Positions 60,798 to 64,000 of a stretch of DNA of 64,000 bases are shown here, piece after piece. Under the pieces are notes generated by a model, which did not search any database, was not told where the DNA came from, and saw only the letters and a program-made list of their open reading frames with translations. Positions within the stretch are counted from its first letter, which is position 1; the number at the start of each line of letters is the position of its first letter. The position numbers were made by a program, and so were the translations under genes. The DNA is from Rossellomorea aquimaris (lineage in GTDB: Bacteria; Bacillota; Bacilli; Bacillales; Bacillaceae_B): assembly GCF_020171925.1 (NCBI RefSeq), contig NZ_JAIVAR010000002.1, positions 620,001 to 684,000 on the forward strand, given 5' to 3'.

Positions 60798-61757
60798 TTA
60801 TTGTTCCAAGAAATATTTTTCAATATCATCGAGCATTTCGTTCGCTGCGATGACACCGCCTGCTGTGTTCCAGATCGCATCACTGACCTCGTGGACGTTT
60901 CCTGATTTGGCTACCTCAAGGTTTTGGAAGAGCGGATCATTGATCCATTCTTCTGCCAGTTTGTTCGCTTCGCCGTCACCTGTTTCGTATGTGAAGTAGA
61001 AGAGGGTGTCCCCATCCATTGCAGGGATGCGCTCTTTCGTCACACCTTTTTCGGCAAAGTCATCCACATCCTGACCCTCCGGTCGTTTGAAGCCTAATTG
61101 ATCGAGGATGACCCCGGAGAATGAATCTTTATGATAGATGCGGACGTCGCCTGCAAGGAAGCGGACCATGGAAATTTCCTGATTCAGCTTATCTCCCAAT
61201 TGTCCTTTCAGGTCTTCGATGCGCTGGTCATAATCAGCCAGCACTTCTTGTCCTTTTTCTTCTTTATTCAATGCTTTTGCATAAAGTTCGAAGTTTTCTT
61301 TCCAATTGCCTTTAAGTGTTTCAGACATGACAGTCGGAGCGATTTCTTTCAATTGGTTGTATTGTTCTTCCTGACGAAGTTTCGTTCCGATGATCAGGTC
61401 TGGCTGAAGCTTTGCGATTGCTTCGATGTTCAATTCACTTTCCGTTCCGACTACTTCAACATCTTTCATTTTGTCAGAAATATGATCATACCAAGGGTCT
61501 CCAGTCCAGGACTGAACGGCGCCAACCGGGGTGACCCCCATCGAAAGCAAGGCTTCCGTACCTTCATTTGTAAGGATGACCACTTTTTCAGGCGTTCCTT
61601 CAATTTCTGTCGTACCCATTGCATGTTCCACTGTATAGGCTTCATTTTTCGTGCCTTCTTCTTCTGTAGCATCTTCTTTTTCATCTTTATTCCCGCATGC
61701 TGCCAGAAGCAGAAGGGAAGCGATCAGAAGTAGTGATATCGTACTCTTTAATTTCAT
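60798..61757 (-). CDS. yfiY: Siderophore-binding lipoprotein (Fe3+ hydroxamate/hydroxycarboxylate ABC importer)
   Basis: 319 residues. Lipobox LLAAC with C21, acidic linker, then a FepB/BtuF-type bilobal domain (EKVVILTNEGTEALLSMGVTPVG, LQPDLIIGTKL). In B. subtilis YfiY binds schizokinen/arthrobactin and pairs with YfiZ-YfhA encoded divergently, the same arrangement as here. A Fur box lies 30 bp upstream. ATG 61757 follows TTAGGAGGAC. Confidence 0.88.
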   Translation of the reverse strand: MKLKSTISLLLIASLLLLAACGNKDEKEDATEEEGTKNEAYTVEHAMGTTEIEGTPEKVVILTNEGTEALLSMGVTPVGAVQSWTGDPWYDHISDKMKDVEVVGTESELNIEAIAKLQPDLIIGTKLRQEEQYNQLKEIAPTVMSETLKGNWKENFELYAKALNKEEKGQEVLADYDQRIEDLKGQLGDKLNQEISMVRFLAGDVRIYHKDSFSGVILDQLGFKRPEGQDVDDFAEKGVTKERIPAMDGDTLFYFTYETGDGEANKLAEEWINDPLFQNLEVAKSGNVHEVSDAIWNTAGGVIAANEMLDDIEKYFLEQ

Positions 61758-61786
61758 ATGTATGAGTCCTCCTAATGTGTAGTGGT

Positions 61787-61801
61787 TGATAATGATTATC
61801 A
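61787..61801. promoter_or_regulatory. Fur box 1
   Basis: TGATAATGATTATCA, a perfect 7-1-7 Fur box, 30 bp upstream of yfiY. Confidence 0.9.
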
Positions 61802-61850
61802 TTTACAATCATTATAATAGTTGAGAAGGTTTTCATTGTCAATATCTAAT

Positions 61851-61873
61851 TGATAATGATTTTCAAAATCATT
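61851..61873. promoter_or_regulatory. Fur box 2
   Basis: TGATAATGATTTTCA (61851-61865), overlapping the dyad AATGATTTTCAAAATCATT (61855-61873), on the yfiZ side of the divergent region. Confidence 0.82.
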
Positions 61874-61969
61874 GACGCTTATGATAATCTTTTTTACAAT
61901 AAAATGTGAAGTGTAAACGAACACAATGATTTTAACGAAGGAACTACTTTCGTGTGGAAAGGTAAACAT

Positions 61970-62959
61970 ATGATGAAAACTCAGAAGCAGTTCATATTAT
62001 TTATGGTAACGATCCTCTTCCTTTTCTTAAGCATCGGAATGAGCATTATTTATGGATATACGGAAACGTCGTGGAGAACAGCGGTGGAGGCGTTTATCAA
62101 TCCAAATCAGTCAACGGAGCATCTGGTGCTGCAGACAATCAGGTTGCCGAGGGCGCTGATTGCAGCGGTAGTTGGAGCGTCACTTGCCATATCAGGGGTC
62201 CTTATGCAGACTTTGACGAAGAATCCACTCGCCTCGCCCGGCATATTCGGGATCAATGCCGGTGGCGGGTTCATGGTCGTTGCAGCCGTGACATTGTTCG
62301 GCGTCACCGACCTCGGGGCGTTCACTTGGCTGTCTTTCCTCGGCGCAGGCATTGCCGCCTTTGGGGTGTATGCGATCGGTGCCGCAGGGAATAACGGATT
62401 GACACCGATGAAGCTTACCCTTGCCGGAGCCGCAATCACGGCGATGTTTTCATCCTTTACACAAGGACTGCTTGTACTTGATGAATCCGCGCTTGAACAG
62501 GTGCTTTTCTGGCTTGCGGGATCGGTCCAGGGAAGGAAGCTTGAGATTTTGACAGGGGTATTCCCTTATATCCTGACAGGCTGGATTGGTGCCCTCATCC
62601 TTGCCGGAAAAATGAATATCCTAGCAATGGGGGAGGATGTGGCCAAAGGGCTCGGGCTCAAGACCAACCTGATCAAATTCCTTGCACTCTTGATCGTCGT
62701 CCTCTTAGCCGGCGGTTCGGTTGCGATTGCCGGACCAATCGGATTCATCGGGATCGTCATCCCTCATTTAGCCAGGAAATTGATCGGAGTCGATCACAAG
62801 TGGCTCATTCCTTATGCAGGCTTGTTGGGAGCGGTCCTTTTGCTGATTGCCGACATTGCAGCGCGTTACATCATCATGCCCCAGGAAGTGCCCGTCGGGG
62901 TCATGACCGCTGTCATCGGTGCCCCGTTCTTCGTATATGTGGCTAGGAAGGGGTTCTGA
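61970..62959 (+). CDS. yfiZ: Iron-siderophore ABC transporter permease 1 (FecCD family)
   Basis: 329 residues, nine to ten helices. FecCD motifs: RLPRALIAAVVGASLAISGVLMQTLTKNPLASPGIFGINAGG and GPIGFIGIVIPHLARKLIG. ATG 61970 follows GGAAAGGT; a GTG at 61952 has no site. It forms the membrane channel with the next gene. Fur-controlled with yfiY. Confidence 0.92.
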   Translation: MMKTQKQFILFMVTILFLFLSIGMSIIYGYTETSWRTAVEAFINPNQSTEHLVLQTIRLPRALIAAVVGASLAISGVLMQTLTKNPLASPGIFGINAGGGFMVVAAVTLFGVTDLGAFTWLSFLGAGIAAFGVYAIGAAGNNGLTPMKLTLAGAAITAMFSSFTQGLLVLDESALEQVLFWLAGSVQGRKLEILTGVFPYILTGWIGALILAGKMNILAMGEDVAKGLGLKTNLIKFLALLIVVLLAGGSVAIAGPIGFIGIVIPHLARKLIGVDHKWLIPYAGLLGAVLLLIADIAARYIIMPQEVPVGVMTAVIGAPFFVYVARKGF

Positions 62960-62961
62960 AA

Positions 62962-64000
62962 ATGAATAGATTCATAGGGAAACGTTTATTTAAAGATCGA
63001 CTGTCATTCTTAATCGATCTATCAGCATTAAAAAAAGTGGTGATCCTTGGTGTCCTGACGCTCCTCGTGTTAGTAGTGAGCACAGGGATCGGGGATATGA
63101 AGATCGCACCGTGGAATGTTGCTAGTGTCTTTTTTGGAGGTGGGACAGGCCTTGAACAGCTCGTCGTAAAAACCTTCCGTCTGCCTCGCATCATCATTGC
63201 GCTCCTTGCGGGGATGGCACTTGCAGTAGCGGGTGGGATCTTGCAGGGGATGATCAGGAATCCACTTGCATCGCCCGATATCATCGGGATCACCGGCGGG
63301 GCGGGAGCGGCAGTCGTCGCATTCCTGACGCTTTTCAGTAACGAAGATGGCACGCTCCCGGTCAGCATCCAGTGGATGCCGGTTGCTGCCTTTTCAGGGG
63401 CTGCGGTCGTCGCCTTTCTGGTATATTTCCTGGCATGGAGAAAAGGCGTTTCACCCGTCAGGCTCGTCTTGATCGGGATCGGGATATCAGCCCTTACCCA
63501 GGCCGTTACGACCCTGTTGATGATCATGGGTCCGATATACAGGGCGAGCCAGGCGAATATCTGGATCACCGGTACCGTGAATGGATCGGATTGGCAGGAT
63601 GTGGCGATCCTCCTTCCTTGGAGTATCGTGTTCATTCTGATCAGCTTTTTACTCGTACGTCAATTGAATATACAGGAACTTGGTGAAGAACTGGCCAAGG
63701 GAGTCGGGGGGCACGTACAAAGACAGCGTTTCTTCCTCTTGCTGATGGCCACGGTTTTAGTTGGGGGAGCGGTTTCCTTTGCAGGCGGCATCGGGTTTGT
63801 CGGCTTGATGGCCCCGCATATGGCAAGAAGGATGGTCGGTTCCTCATACGGTGCACTGCTTCCTGCTTCTGCCCTCATCGGCGGGATCCTTGTGATGCTT
63901 GCTGACTTGATCGGCCGTACGCTGTTCTTGCCTCTCGAGGTCCCTGCCGGGGTGTTCACGGCTGCGATCGGTGCCCCGTATTTTATTTATTTGTTATTTA
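62962..64000 (+). CDS. yfhA: Iron-siderophore ABC transporter permease 2 (FecCD family), runs off the window
   Basis: About 346 codons present with no stop before the right edge; nearly complete by comparison with the family. RLPRIIIALLAGMALAVAGGILQGMIRNPLASPDIIGITGGAG and GGIGFVGLMAPHMARRMVG are the FecCD signatures. Start 2 bp after the yfiZ stop (TGAAAATGA). It pairs with YfiZ as the heteromeric permease; no ATPase gene is visible in the window (B. subtilis uses a shared ATPase, FhuC/YusV type). Confidence 0.92.
   Translation, partial: MNRFIGKRLFKDRLSFLIDLSALKKVVILGVLTLLVLVVSTGIGDMKIAPWNVASVFFGGGTGLEQLVVKTFRLPRIIIALLAGMALAVAGGILQGMIRNPLASPDIIGITGGAGAAVVAFLTLFSNEDGTLPVSIQWMPVAAFSGAAVVAFLVYFLAWRKGVSPVRLVLIGIGISALTQAVTTLLMIMGPIYRASQANIWITGTVNGSDWQDVAILLPWSIVFILISFLLVRQLNIQELGEELAKGVGGHVQRQRFFLLLMATVLVGGAVSFAGGIGFVGLMAPHMARRMVGSSYGALLPASALIGGILVMLADLIGRTLFLPLEVPAGVFTAAIGAPYFIYLLF

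Overview
The window looks like chromosome of a moderately low-GC, endospore-forming, aerobic Bacillaceae (Bacillus/Rossellomorea-like; the genus is an inference). The evidence is a spore-coat CotF-family gene, an H-type small acid-soluble spore protein, a tricistronic GerA-type germinant receptor, a Bacillus aa3-600 quinol oxidase operon (qoxABCD), a yfiY/yfiZ-yfhA siderophore system, SwrC-type RND efflux, strong AGGAGG ribosome binding sites and many TTG/GTG starts. No tRNA, rRNA, insertion sequence, prophage or CRISPR array was seen.

Layout. 1-6.2 kb: 3' end of a LysM protein, aspartase, a YIEGIA-type membrane protein with its small partner, and a czrA-cadA metal efflux operon. 6.2-11.2 kb: a 20-unit tandem repeat array followed by qoxABCD. 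11.4-20.5 kb: TetR-MFS operon with a clear operator, CotF, LysE exporter, a YqcI/YcgG protein, an amidinohydrolase-superfamily enzyme, a HxlR/quinone-oxidoreductase divergent pair, iron alcohol dehydrogenase and small genes. 20.5-35.2 kb: a lipoprotein with a VWA domain, two NERD-domain/zinc-ribbon genes each preceded by a ~21-bp repeat array, SwrC efflux with a TetR regulator, CDF exporter, GMP reductase and MarR-MFS. 35.2-46.2 kb: catR/catE, LLM flavin monooxygenase, Ohr, FMN reductase, APC permease/LysR, butanol dehydrogenase and an RG-rich DEAD-box helicase. 46.2-64 kb: another repeat array pair, acyl-CoA ligase, acetate transporter, duplicated KGG stress proteins, a DDAH-like enzyme, PhoP-box alkaline phosphatase, small spore proteins, lipase, IolW, the ger operon and Fur-controlled yfiY/yfiZ-yfhA (the last gene runs off the right edge).

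Most units are one- to four-gene operons bounded by intrinsic terminators, with regulators transcribed divergently from, or together with, their targets (TetR/MFS, HxlR/QOR, TetR/SwrC, MarR/MFS, CatR/CatE, LysR/APC). Metal handling (CzrA-CadA, CDF, Fur-yfi), oxidative/electrophile stress (Ohr, CatE, QOR, FMN reductase) and sporulation/germination recur.

The unexplained part is a family of intergenic arrays (about 6.27-6.66, 20.87-21.03, 22.86-22.99, 34.00-34.12 and 46.30-46.43 kb) with strict 20/21-bp periodicity and related cores (GAGCATAA or CGAAGATT). Three share an identical leader and an aligned -10-like hexamer. Two sit directly upstream of gaplessly collinear NERD-zinc-ribbon paralogues. 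This array+NERD module is my main candidate for an undescribed system. A second repeat family, a ~46-bp palindrome with GGTACGTCCCTCA arms, occurs at gene 3' ends, and one copy supplies the last ten codons and stop of a gene.
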